From the NCBI GenBank assembly GCA_037576195.1, contig CM075102.1, positions 17,294,745-17,358,744 on the forward strand: a DNA stretch of 64,000 bases, written 5' to 3'. Shown one piece after another: positions 53,786-64,000 of the stretch. Position 1 is the first letter of the stretch; each line of letters begins with the position of its first letter. The position numbers and the translations under genes were made by a program. The DNA comes from Phytoseiulus persimilis. Taxonomy: Eukaryota; Arthropoda; Arachnida; Mesostigmata; Phytoseiidae. The notes below the pieces were generated by a model. The model worked only from the letters and a program-made list of their open reading frames with translations. It searched no databases and was not told the DNA's origin.

Positions 53786-55913
53786 GTGTCGGGTCCGTTA
53801 CGCTCATGTGGGGTGAAAAATGTTGGAGTCGATCTCTCAACCAGTCGAGTTCACTCCGGTCTCCTTTCACAACGCGAAATATTCCCGACGGAGATCGCAT
53901 CGAGTCCAAATCCAAAATCTTTCATGCAAGATCCGAAGAAGTCTCGGGCCCTCTGAGCATCGAATGTACGCAGCTTTGGAGAAAAGCGGGCTCGAGAATT
54001 CTCAACAGCTATTGAGAGGAGGAAACGTCGTGATCTCAAATCTCAAGTTTTTGAGCGAACCGCGAAATACGCGAAGAAATAGTTCCGATAGCTCGTATTC
54101 CATTCGCTGGGACACTTCGATTCTGGCGAAAACCTCTCGGAAACTCGACTCGACGTTGCGTCAACCTGGCAGAGTCCGATTGGAATCGCAGAGGATACGG
54201 TCGATTGTTCTTGACCCGACTCGCTGAGGCACCTGGAAACGATACCGGAAAATGTCCTTCCGTTGGAGAGCTCTGGGGAGACGCCCATTCTACTTTAGAG
54301 GGCGAGACTAGCTCAGCTCTGTTAGAGTTAGCTGTGATCGAAGTCGGAACGAAGCGTCTTCACGTATCGATGCTTAGCTCGGTCTTCATTCTCCTCGAGC
54401 GCACAATGTCGGAATGAGCCTCGGATACCAAATGTTGCTGTATAGATGTACTCCCATATTAGTAGATTCATCTCCTCCTGAGGCCTTGGCTCTCATCGTT
54501 CCGGAGACACTTCTCGTTGACGAACCCCATACCCAGCCAGGGGTGCTGGCGACATACTGCTCTAAGCCGCAGGCGATTTTGGAGTAAAGTCTCTGTAAGC
54601 ATCGGTTATCATCAACACGGCGACGTCTGCCCTCTCGCGCAACAGTCTGCGGTCTTCCTCCCACGCAGATTGCTTGGTTCAGATCTACCGCCTCGTGGTC
54701 CTCCAAGGTCACCGCCAGTTCTATTTCGGATTCATCCCCGTCGCCATTTTGAGACCACAGTCAGCAATATACTGTGCACTGACTCACAGCTCAAGCCACG
54801 TCTCGTTTCATGGATCACCCTGCAGCCGCCACTTCGGCTGTCATGTAGAAGGGGCGCCAGCGGAGGATGTCGCTCCTCCGAGTCAACGGTCCGTTTAATC
54901 AGTCGCAGGAAATGAGTCGTATCAGACGACAGACAACTCAAGATGTTGTTGGCCTTTAGTCCTTTCGAATGGCCCTGACCCCTTTCGGGTCCACTAACTG
55001 CCTGGAACGAATCGCTCGGAGCCGGCGCGCCGGCCGCCAAGTCGGCTTGAGAGTTGACTGGCTGACCGACCCGAGTTGGCTTGTCAAGGGTGACATCAGT
55101 AGTTTTCAATCTGCTATTGAGTTGCGATGCTCTCTCTTCTCGTTTGCCTCTCTTCTCTTGGTTTTCGGCCGATGCCCTTAAGGAAGGACTGAGTAGACCA
55201 CTCGAGCCACTGCACGGACTGGTAAGTTGTGTGAGACAATGACAAACGAACGAACGAGCAAAACAGCTAACCAACGAACACTAATGGTACAACACATCTG
55301 CTACAACAGGCCGAAACGATGTTGCCGAGAAGCGAACACGATTCTTGTTGCGAACACGATTACCGATAAATTCGGCGGGTACGCTCCCCTCGGGCCGGTT
55401 TCATCTGAGACATTGCGATCGGCTCACAGCGAAACTTTGTCGGATCGCTGCTGATGTCATCGTACGTATCAAATATGGGCTTGCCAAGGAATGGGCAGAT
55501 GGACTTCCTTTCGGTGCTGTGCTTGATGCCGATCGCTCGTGACTGATTTTCCGAACTCGCGCCTTGCTTTCGAATGTGACGCTTGTGCTCTCAACGCAGA
55601 GGCAAGCGTCGAAGATGGCTCGGAACGGGAAGTCGTCGTGCAAGACGTGCCGAATATACTGCCCGTATTTCCTCAATAATTGGATATCGGCAAGCGACCC
55701 GATAGATGGCCGAGCAGCCAGCTAGGCCGCCAGTCTAGTCGTAGATATCCTCATCCGTTGCATCGTATATGGGTCCGATCATTCGCCGGATCCATACGGA
55801 AGTTCGACGCCATCGGGAAGGCTGAGCATTACGAACGGAACCAATGCCATATGACCTAAGTACCGACGACACAAATGGCAGAGGTCGGATATCTTATTCG
55901 CCGCCCCTTTTTG

Positions 55914-55936
55914 TCGATCAATCGATCGATCGATAG
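55914..55936. repeat. (ATCG)n short tandem repeat
   Basis: Four to five ATCG units with one interruption; self-complementary. Confidence 0.7.
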
Positions 55937-56742
55937 AACTATGAATATGCTCTGTTGATGGAACTTTGCGGAAACGGGCCGAACAGAGCAGTGCGGCCTG
56001 GAAAACGATTCGAGACCAGCGAGATATTCAGCGCAAGAGAAAAAGCAAGCAGTCGAGTTTGGACCGCTGTCCATCTCAGCGAATCGAGAGAGCTCTTTGA
56101 AACCCCGCTCTTGAGCAGGGGTAGCGTCACATCATCTCGGCTCGCTATTTGAGAAATTCCGAGAAAAATCCCCATCAGGAAGTGGTCCGGCTTCGATGAC
56201 ATTCAGCTGGGCAAGAGCCAACGGCATCTCGGAATAAACACTACGATTGCGTGAGAGGGCCTCGTCTATTTGAGGCTCTAATGACCAGGGCCGGGCAGGC
56301 TGGCGCTGGTTGGTTTGTTACTTGGTCGACTGGCGGAATGGTCTGGCCGAAATGAAAACTAACTATCATCGCTGACCCCATCCACACAGAGAAAACTTTT
56401 CCTGGCTCGAAGGTATTCATTTCGCTTGGTCCAGGTGCCCGCTCACAAAGAGACCCGTGTCTCCTTCGAAGGGGATCACAGAGAAAGCCGCCCACGATCA
56501 CACTTCCTACCGCTCTTCTTTCATCCTTTCCTCAAACGTCCGAATGAATATTCTGGTCGTCGTTTGCGGAGTGCGCCGGATAGTTCGACTGGAGGGCATA
56601 GCTGACGAGCTCGGAGAGTGACGGAGGATGCGTTTCCACGTGGCCGATCAGAGAATGCAGTGAAAAGAACTTCCGAAAGGGCGGATTGATAAAGATCCCG
56701 GTTCAAGCGCTCACCCTTCCCTCATTTCATGTCTGATGATCG

Positions 56743-57894
56743 CTAGCGGGGAACTGTGCGTTCCACCAGAGTGCTCGGCGAGTCCCGATTTTTCCGAAGT
56801 GCGCTTTCAGCGTTCAACGAGCTGGGGTTCTCCATCGGTCTTAGTGCCACCTGCTCATGCTTCCATGTCACATCGGATAGATCCCGTTGTTGTTCATCTT
56901 CCTTGAACTCCTTCCGCTGGACACTGACTCGCATAATCCCATCTATGTCCTTGATAAGATCTCCTCGGATGGCGTGTAGGGTCGCATGTTGAAAAAGCTG
57001 AATCCTGAAGTCCTGCAGTGAGGAATGTTTTAGTATTGTCAATATTACCATTGTGAAGTCCACCCACGAAATGCCACAGATGTAAGCAAATAAAGAGAAC
57101 CCATGGTCCAGTTCAAGCAAATTCTCTCGGAATACTTCGACCCGATTCTCTCTAGGTTCATTTTGATCTGTCGGGTGAGAGTGAGGCTACGATTTTCACC
57201 ACCAGGTGCACGAATGAAGTTCATGTAGCGTTGCTACCGTGAACCGGAATTTCAGACTTCGAGAAAGTAGTGTTTTCGCGTCCGAAACTGAATGTCGATC
57301 AAATATGTATGTCCGAGAAACTAAAACACCGATCACAAATAACGAGCTCCTAATTCTTCTCGAATTATCCTACGCACGGTTCGCACGCGTATCACTTGCG
57401 TACTCTAATTTGTGTTCGGAATCCGAGAAACCCGGAATGCCTAGCACCTGGAATCCCGACTCAAGTACCCTGGATCCCGAATGTACGCTACCTCGACAAC
57501 TTCTCTCCCTCAAATAGAGCCTTGATGTGAGTCAACGGGATTTTCCTGCTCAGCGGGGAGTTCGACAAAAAGTTCGCCGTTGATATTCGATCACCAAATT
57601 GTTGCAATCGAGCGTAGGATACGACAGCGTGGAAAGCGTCATGGCAAACCCACAGCTCCGTGACATGGATGTTAGTTGGGAGCAATCTCTGCTAGTCACA
57701 GAACTTTCAAGATCATTAAATCGTGTTTGCCACTTCCCTGCTCCAGCATTGGAGGAATAAGAACTGTACCTTTTTGGGTCTCCCTGAATATCGAAAGCCA
57801 ATTCTCGGCCCTATAGGAGCATCCATCTTCTCTATTACTGAGAGAACATCGTCCGTGATCTTCGTCACCGAAAGCCTAGAGCTCTGATAACGTT
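56743..57894 (-). CDS. candidate three-exon gene, possibly a gustatory-receptor-like membrane protein
   Basis: Three open segments fit by phase: 57894-57770 (donor AAG|GTACAG), 57688-57492 (acceptor CTAGCAG, donor CGAG|GTAGCG) and 57151-56743 (acceptor AACCTAG, stop TAG). Introns are 81 and 340 bp. The joined protein contains WVCHDAFHAVVSYARLQQFG, then EKLSR-ENRVEVFRENLLEL, then one hydrophobic span (FSLFAYICGISWVDFTMVIL), then a charged tail (KEFKEDEQQ). The spacing of hydrophobic and polar blocks resembles the TM4-TM6 region of arthropod gustatory receptors, but there is no signature motif and no TM7 was found. The gene would be partial at both ends. The frame also stays open upstream to 58069, but that part crosses a foldback repeat. 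Confidence 0.3.
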
Positions 57895-58019
57895 CTGACA
57901 GTACTTCGAAGAAGATTCCGCCTCGGAATATGGCAAGATGGAACTCAAAATCACGTCCATGGGGCCCGAAAAGTGTGGTCAGATCGGGGAGGAATCTTCT
58001 TCGAAGTACGGTCAGAACG
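57891..58019. repeat. foldback repeat: 29-bp arms, 71-bp spacer
   Basis: Arms at 57891-57919 and 57991-58019 are reverse complements at 28 of 29 positions and include the core TTCTTCGAAGTAC. The spacer and right flank contain AAGTGTGGTCAGATCG and GAAGTACGGTCAGAACG, which resemble the 44-bp unit at 42.3 kb. It may be a fragment of the same foldback family as the MITE at 59.3 kb. Confidence 0.7.
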
Positions 58020-59263
58020 AGGCAAAAGTATGATAATATTGAGGCGGAATCATTTTCGATCTAGACTCGAATTTGGACTTGAATCCGCATGCGCAGCAGA
58101 CCCAGATTCTGATTCGTATCCAGATAGTCGATTCGAATCATGCCCATCACTGTTGACGAGGAGAGGAGAAGGTCGAGGCGGAAGAACACCTTGAATACTT
58201 CTCAATGTATACCCTTCGTGCTCTCTGTCAATCAAAGAACGAGAAAAGACCGAAGTATTTCCTCGCTCTTTTTGGTTATCCGGCTTCTTGCTCCAAGCTC
58301 CCCAGATTGGCCACGATTTTTTCATTTGATACTCAATAATCTTTCTCGAACCGCTCTGAGCAACGAGCCCATCTGAAAAGGTCAGCGCGATCTCCGCGAA
58401 GAAAGAACACGGCGCTCAAGCTCCTCGTGATGAGCAGACAATCATCGCGATAAGACTATGGTGTGAGGGAAGCCCTGACTATTTCTTCTTGCCCACCACA
58501 ACCGGCGCTGCCTCAATACGTCTTCCATGGCGTTATTACCAGAAGGTGATTCTGAGTGAGTGATCCCTTGAAGCCTATTTGATGCTGGTACCCTCAGAAT
58601 TGTTTCGAAACGTAACCACTCGGTATCCCTAATTAATTTCCGTTCAATCCCCGAGCGAAGCTGCGTTTCCTACGTTAGAACATCGCGTCCAGCTTCTACG
58701 ATCGGTGAATCTGAAAGACTCCGAGATCTCTAAGATAGCTCAAATGTAAGCTCCACGTTTCGCCTCTGCCAATCGCATCCGCGGCTTCTAGAGCTTCCTC
58801 CGAAACCTCAGCTGCCTTCCATACATCTCTAGTCCTCCTTCGGACTCATCGCTGAGCGTAGAAGTCTCACCGATACGCGGAGAGATGATCTTTCATCGAG
58901 GCTCGATATGCGGGGGAAGCAGTCTGGATTACTGGCGTCATTGCGGGTATTCGAGTCGGGATTCTAGGCATTCTGGATTCCGGGTATGCACTCGTGCTTT
59001 TGCAATGAATCGTAGTTGAAACTCCTCAAAAATGCCATTTTCGGGAACTGAGGAGAACGTGATTCGGTGTTAGGAGCATTGAGGGCACAGAACAACTGCG
59101 TCGACTCTATTCGGATGACTCGAAAACTACCTGGTATCACAGATTCCACCTGAAAATCGACTAGACGCGTTTTTCCCCATACAAGCCCCTGTTTTCGTCA
59201 GCCTGACACCATGAGCATGTAAAAGTACGAATGTCCATCGATGGTTTCGGTGGTCGTCTGGAC

Positions 59264-59678
59264 TGGTGGTTCACAAACTCGCCTGACCCCCAGGGGGTCG
59301 ATCGCTCCACCATCGATTTATTGAGGCAATTTTGGGGCCGTTCTGGCCCCACTCTTTGGAGCCTATGAAGGTGATTCTGGTGACGATCGTTCCATACTTC
59401 CTAGAGTCCACGGAGGCTCCTGCAGAGTACTGTCGTTCCAGTTATCCGATAATACTGCCTGATATTACTACTGGATGGACTCGTCGGAAGACGAAAACCA
59501 CAACTTCATTCTGCGGACTTGCCGTCGAGTTTCCTCCGCGGACCCCGATAGCATGTCCAGATCGACCGCAGAATCATCTCCATAGAGAATGGTCAGATCG
59601 AGCCCGGAATCACCCTGATAAATCGGAGATCGGCCGTCGACCCCCAGGGGTCGATATCGACCACTTTGAGACCCACTG
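59264..59678. mobile_element. hAT-type MITE with terminal inverted repeats
   Basis: The ends are inverted copies: TGGTGGTTCACAAACT on the left and CAGTGGGTCTCAAAGT read inward from the right, close to the common hAT terminus CAGNGGTTCTCAA. Both ends then carry the palindrome GACCCCCAGGGG(G)TC and CGATTTAT. Similarity continues inward for at least 90 bp per side. The flanks form an imperfect 8-bp target duplication, GTCTGGAC on the left and GTCCGGAC on the right, which fits the hAT preference NTCTAGAN. It is 415 bp long with no transposase frame, so non-autonomous. Further inside, 44-bp units lie in opposite orientation in the two halves (59360-59408 reversed; 59543-59627 forward). Confidence 0.8.
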
Positions 59679-62600
59679 GTCCGGACCGTAGCGATCGCAA
59701 CCGCGACTGGGCCCGGGCAATATATTTCGCCCCGATTGCGCTCATGACCAATCTTACTCTGCTATCCATTCAATTCCTCTGACTTCCAAGACGTTCGCGA
59801 GAAACTTGGTTTTCCTTGACTCGAAGACGGAAACGGGGACGCTGTCTTTCGTCCGTCAGTCTTATAGCGAGACGCCAATGCGCGGGTTTCAAGCTCGAGG
59901 TGCGGCACCCGAACAGTGGTCCGCTGTATATCATCGAGACAGCTGCTGAAATCTCATTCCAGAGGACGTTAACGCCCGACACCGTAATGTTTTCGTGAGA
60001 TCTCATGGCACCATCTTGAAAATGCGTTCATTCACTTCGGGTCCCGGTTCCGAATATCACATTATCACGTTGTTTCACTTGTCGCCCCTGTGACAGCGAT
60101 TCAACAGTCTGCAAGTCATCCTCTTCCCGAGGCATCTTGTCTCTGAGGGTGGGAATCGAGAGAAGCTTGCGAATCGTGAGTGATGTTGGGTAGCGTCGCC
60201 GTTCTGTCAGGTTCTAAGTCTTCTTCGGGCAGCGGGGCGCCAGAGCGGGGCGTCGGTGAGAGCACGTATCTTCGAGAAAAACGAATGGGGATGAGCCGGT
60301 CGACGATCCCCGTCCCCAAGCCCCGAGCCCCGAGGAGGCGGAGGGGCATCGCGGGATGAGCAGAGTTTAATTTCAGCTCAGCAGCGTATCGTGGTATGAA
60401 GGACGCAAATGAGATCAAGACCAATTGCCTCCGCCAGCTGGCTCATATTGGAAGACTGTCAGAGGTTCCTGTTCAATTCCCTCTTCCCCGTAATCTGTCT
60501 ACTCCACGCGGCGGCGCGATTAGCCGCCGTTCTCATGAAGAACCTGGGTGAAGGCGGCCTCCAAGCTTGAAATCGACTGACTGGACGACTGCATCGGACA
60601 ACTAATCACAGAATCACAAAAAATCGCTCCTGGATCAGAAACTTTGGGTCACATCTCGAGGCAGACTGGGGACGGGGCTCGGAGAACGGAGCTACGATGC
60701 CACTCAAGCCGCACGCTCCTGCTTCCAATAAAGGAGGAGAATGCTGTATGAAGAACACGAACAACAGTATTCTCAAATACAGTTCGGAACAGGGAAAAGG
60801 CGAGCCCCTACGCCTGCGGAGCTGTTCCTGACCACGTTGGCTTGCCCGTAGGTGTGGAATGAGCTTTGTGTCGCGTACAGGTGAGACTGATGCGCTGGGA
60901 GATATTGTAATCCTCTATGTGGAGGGAAAGTACGAGTTATGGAACTTTCGGTCACTCTCCTTATTCCATGAGCATGACGCATAAAGAGCCAAACGAGAGC
61001 TAGGAGACCCTGCCATCCACTCTGCTCCGGCTTCGCGGAAGAAACCTGTACAACACGCTTTCTCTGAGGGAGATTCGAGACGGTTTACTGCATATCTTCC
61101 ACAATCATTCGAAAGTGTCGCGGGGAGGACCCTCTGGTTTCCTATGCGCCCCATCTCGGTAAAAAGTCTGTTCCAAAAGTCTGTTGTTGTGATTGCTCCT
61201 TATCTGATGAATTTCTAGCCCTGCTCAACTTCGCGTACATAGGTCCGCCGCAGCCACCACTCAAGACTGAGTCGACCTGCTCGATAGCCCAACGGGCCTG
61301 CTGTGGAGCACTCTTCGCGAATTTTTCCCACCGGAAACGGTTAGATCGTGCAGAACGAAGGCCCTTGGGCAGCAGTTCTCGAGCTTTCTGGTCTGCCGCA
61401 CCCCTCAGAGAGATTTGGATGGTCCTGCGTGTCCCGATGCATTCACAATGACCCCGCGATATGCACCTCTCGGGACGTATACGATGCTCATTTAAGGAGG
61501 AAACGATGACGGCGCGTTCATTCCAAAACATACTGCGGGAAAGTACCGATGTTGAACACCAAATGCTGCACAGCAGAATGGGGGTCCGGCACGGGACTGT
61601 TGAGCTCCCTGACAACTTTTGATTGCCTCGTGGGACCGTTCCGCAATCCCAGCCCGATCCGGTTATGCTTTTTTTTTCGGTTCAAATCAGTGCGCATCGA
61701 TTCGCCTGGTTCCCAGGGTTCGAAATCCAGGAGACTATCCGAGTTACATCGGCGGGCTGACGCTCCTCTCGCGGAAACCAGACCTCATCGCGCAGCAACC
61801 GTTGGCCGCAGGCCCTGGGTGACTAGCGATGGCCTGGGGTGAAGACCTCGGTCAAAACGGGTCGTAAGCAAGGCAGTCAGGTGCGCTTCCCTAAAAATCA
61901 TCGCCGGTACGATCGCGAGAAATTCTCAATGGGCATGCGACTGCCGAGTCGTCTCCAGCTCCATGAGTGAGCGGTGCATGCGTTCGCTCATTCGTATGTA
62001 CGAGGGGTAGAACTTTTGTTTCCATATGTGTCATCTCATTTGTCTGTAGCCCGTTCCTGAGGTACGTCTGCAGAAGAAACTGAATACGATAATCCTCGAA
62101 CGGCAGCGACAGATAACAGTGTCGCTTATCTGGAGCGCAATTTGTTTGATCCGGCAGTCGCGTGTGGGCAGGGTTGGGTTTTGACGCAGCCTGATTTAAA
62201 TATCTGAACGCTGACTCTGCATCTACGGAACGTTGATAATATGCAGTGGAACATCGGCCCATGAAGGCCTCTCATAACAGGCATTCTCCAGAACGAGCGT
62301 GATATATTTTGAGCCATCTGTCTCGTCATCAGGACGAAACTCGGCATACCGAGCGAAGGAATCGTTCAACCAGCTCTGTCAACTAGCGAACCCCGCTCAG
62401 CGACGGTGGAAGCCGATTCTGGGATCGCTTGTTAGGTACGAATAGTTCCATGTGAGCGGTGAGCCTGTCTCTGGAGAGACACCCTGAGGACGAAGCCTGA
62501 AACTGTGGGGTACTCAAGGTATTGAACATCAGCTGCCGCTCCGGGAAGAGTGAGACCCACGCCGTCAGGTCTCGGTCAATTGAAAACAATGCTCAGTAAA

Positions 62601-62691
62601 GATAGCGATAGAAAACTGCTCGACGGCTATCAGCCCTACATCAAACTTTTCGGCAACCGCTCCCCATCTAATTCACTATCGGGCGTCATCT
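59679..62691. other. no firm gene; weak minus-strand frames
   Basis: Minus-strand frames at 61615-61142 and 62262-61891 look somewhat protein-like (WEKFAKSAPQQARWAIEQV; FEDYRIQFLLQTYL) but lack matching splice structure or a family match. Confidence 0.35.
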
Positions 62692-62963
62692 AGCCTGAGC
62701 CCGTATCTTGACTGGGCTCAAGTGCGAAAAAGACTGCATCGTTCGACTTCGCCGGATCCTATCCCGGCTGTCCGAGAGCTCCTGTTAAGATTTGGATCTG
62801 TTCCCCCCGAATTCGTGTTGACGTCGAGTTTCCCTCACGGAAGCTCACGTGTATGCTATGTCGGAGGAAGACGAGGTTCGAGTTTGCGCCGGAGAAAACG
62901 CCCAAGCCCGTTTTTTGACTAAGCTCGGGTGCGAAAAAAACCTGCGTCGTTCTACTTTGCCGG
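62692..62963. repeat. repeat with 65-bp direct terminal copies
   Basis: 62692-62756 and 62899-62963 are direct copies with about 75-80% identity; shared parts include AGCCCGT, TTGACT and GTGCGAAAAA, ending TTTGCCGG or TTCGCCGG. They flank a 142-bp core. The class is unknown: partial tandem duplication and short terminal-repeat element are both possible. Confidence 0.6.
62761..62896 (+). repeat. 136-bp repeat, copy A
   Basis: Contains GAGAGCTCCTGTTAAGATTT, then TTCGTGTTGACGTCGAGTTT and GAGGTTCGAGTTTGCGC. Copy B lies at 63371-63509 in the same orientation; identity is about 85%. Confidence 0.7.
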
Positions 62964-63370
62964 TGGAATAACTTCAATGACCTCGGCTCTAATGGATCCA
63001 GAAGGACCGAAAGACTCAGAATATATATTTATTCCGCCAATTGGAGCTCCGAAACTAGATGGCGTGATCTTTGATTCGGATCCGAGGAGTTTTTGTTAGA
63101 GTAAAATCTTTCGTCAGTACGTTTCGATGGGAATGAGTCCTTTGATTCGAGGAATACTACTACAGCGAGTCAAAACAACAGAACAGCAGATTCCTGCTCC
63201 GAACGTCCTTCCGAATCTCCCGATGGGCACTTGAGCGTTTTCACAATTCCTGTTCTCAACTTCATTGGACGCGACGTGCCTTCGACGAAAATGGCATCCT
63301 GCCCCCCGATAGGGAAGTCGCCGGTTTCAATTGAAACAAAGTGACCTCGATGTGCGAGAAGGCACGTAGC

Positions 63371-63509
63371 ATCCCATCCCGCGCGAGAGCTCCTGTTAAA
63401 GATTTGGATCTGTTCCCTCCAAATTCGTGTTGACGTCGAGTTTCCCTCGCGTAAGCTCACGCGTATACGCGGTCGGAGCGTGGCGAGGTTCGAGTTTGCG
63501 CTGGAGAAG
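63371..63509 (+). repeat. 139-bp repeat, copy B
   Basis: Same order of blocks as copy A at 62761-62896. It lacks the 65-bp direct repeats that flank copy A, so the duplicated piece is the core alone. Confidence 0.7.
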
Positions 63510-64000
63510 AGGGTTCCGCATGAGCAGAGGCCGAGCTCCAGAGTCGGAATCCGTACTGTTGACGGTTACGCTCTAAAATCGGTATTCGGCCGGCCTCAGA
63601 GTTTTGTGCTTTCTTCAAAGATATTGCGATTCCGGCGAGTCAGAGCAGTCGGGAGCTCAGAGCTGAATCTCTGAGGGTGAACACAGAGCGAGATCCGTAT
63701 TCAGGTCTCGAAGCACTTCCGACAGTGGACCATCTCCTTGGGAGCAAGCTGGAGCCCAGAAGTAGGATATGCTGGCCAGGCTGTGAACAATTGCAACATC
63801 GAATTTATTGCTATTTTCAAAAACCTCTGAGTTCAATCATGGGACTGTTAGATTGAATCGTCAAACTCCAGCGCATCGTGAGCAAACGGCAACATTCAGC
63901 CGATGGAATATGAGTCTACACAATTCACAGGCGAGATGTGCTCTCCGTTATCCTAACAAAAGCGAGGGCTCTGCGAGCGACCTTTTACATTTATGGCACA

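Larger units (their letters stand above)
44827..56742. other. no supportable gene
   Basis: Contains the poly-G repeat fragment (47.3 kb), a tRNA-like relic (53.7 kb) and several frames of chance length. Nothing else could be supported. Confidence 0.4.

Noticed and set aside
54530-55274. Overlapping frames on both strands, including a piece reading ADVAVLMITDAYRDFTPKS
   Set aside because: No consistent splice model, and several frames are open at once.
61142-61615. 157-codon minus-strand frame as a gene
   Set aside because: Frames 2 and 3 are also partly open, and no family or splice borders support a choice.
61690-61735. Possible tRNA gene around GGGTTCGAAATCC
   Set aside because: One extra base in the B-box, no A-box at the right distance and no acceptor stem.

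Overview
The window reads as animal nuclear DNA, most likely from an arthropod. The one gene I can name has introns with GT-AG borders and encodes a kekkon-type protein: leucine-rich repeats, one immunoglobulin domain and one membrane span, an architecture known from arthropods. Base composition is near 50% GC with abundant CpG, introns are short, and most of the window is non-coding. A compact chelicerate genome such as a mite would fit, but that is inference. I see no prokaryotic operons, rRNA, CRISPR array, or recognisable reverse transcriptase or transposase domain.

Layout. 1-13,628: no gene I can support. It holds a small cluster of palindromes at about 8.03-8.08 kb beside a tRNA-like box. 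13,629-16,887 (minus strand): the kekkon-like gene, five coding exons whose splice phases fit exactly to give a 611-residue receptor-like protein. 16,888-36,195: long gene-poor stretch with microsatellites. 36.2-38.0 kb (minus): open segments flanked by good splice sites, possibly one unidentified gene. 41.4-43.15 kb (minus): a candidate two-exon gene, its larger exon lying in a long open frame and its intron carrying a 44-bp tandem array. 44.35-44.83 kb (plus): a weak candidate exon. 44.8-56.7 kb: little that can be supported. 56.7-57.9 kb (minus): a three-exon candidate with membrane-spanning character, vaguely like an arthropod gustatory receptor. 59,264-59,678: a hAT-type MITE with 8-bp target duplications. 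62.7-63.5 kb: a locally duplicated repeat of unknown class.

Connections. The 44-bp unit tandemly repeated at 42.3 kb also forms the inner part of both arms of the MITE at 59.3-59.7 kb. It also resembles part of a near-perfect foldback at 57.9 kb, so these three places probably share one repeat family. The kekkon-like protein should sit in the plasma membrane with its LRR and Ig domains outside. Relatives in Drosophila modulate EGFR or BMP signalling and neuronal development, but nothing here shows which role applies. Apart from the kekkon-like gene and the MITE, all coding calls are tentative, because long chance reading frames are common at this base composition.
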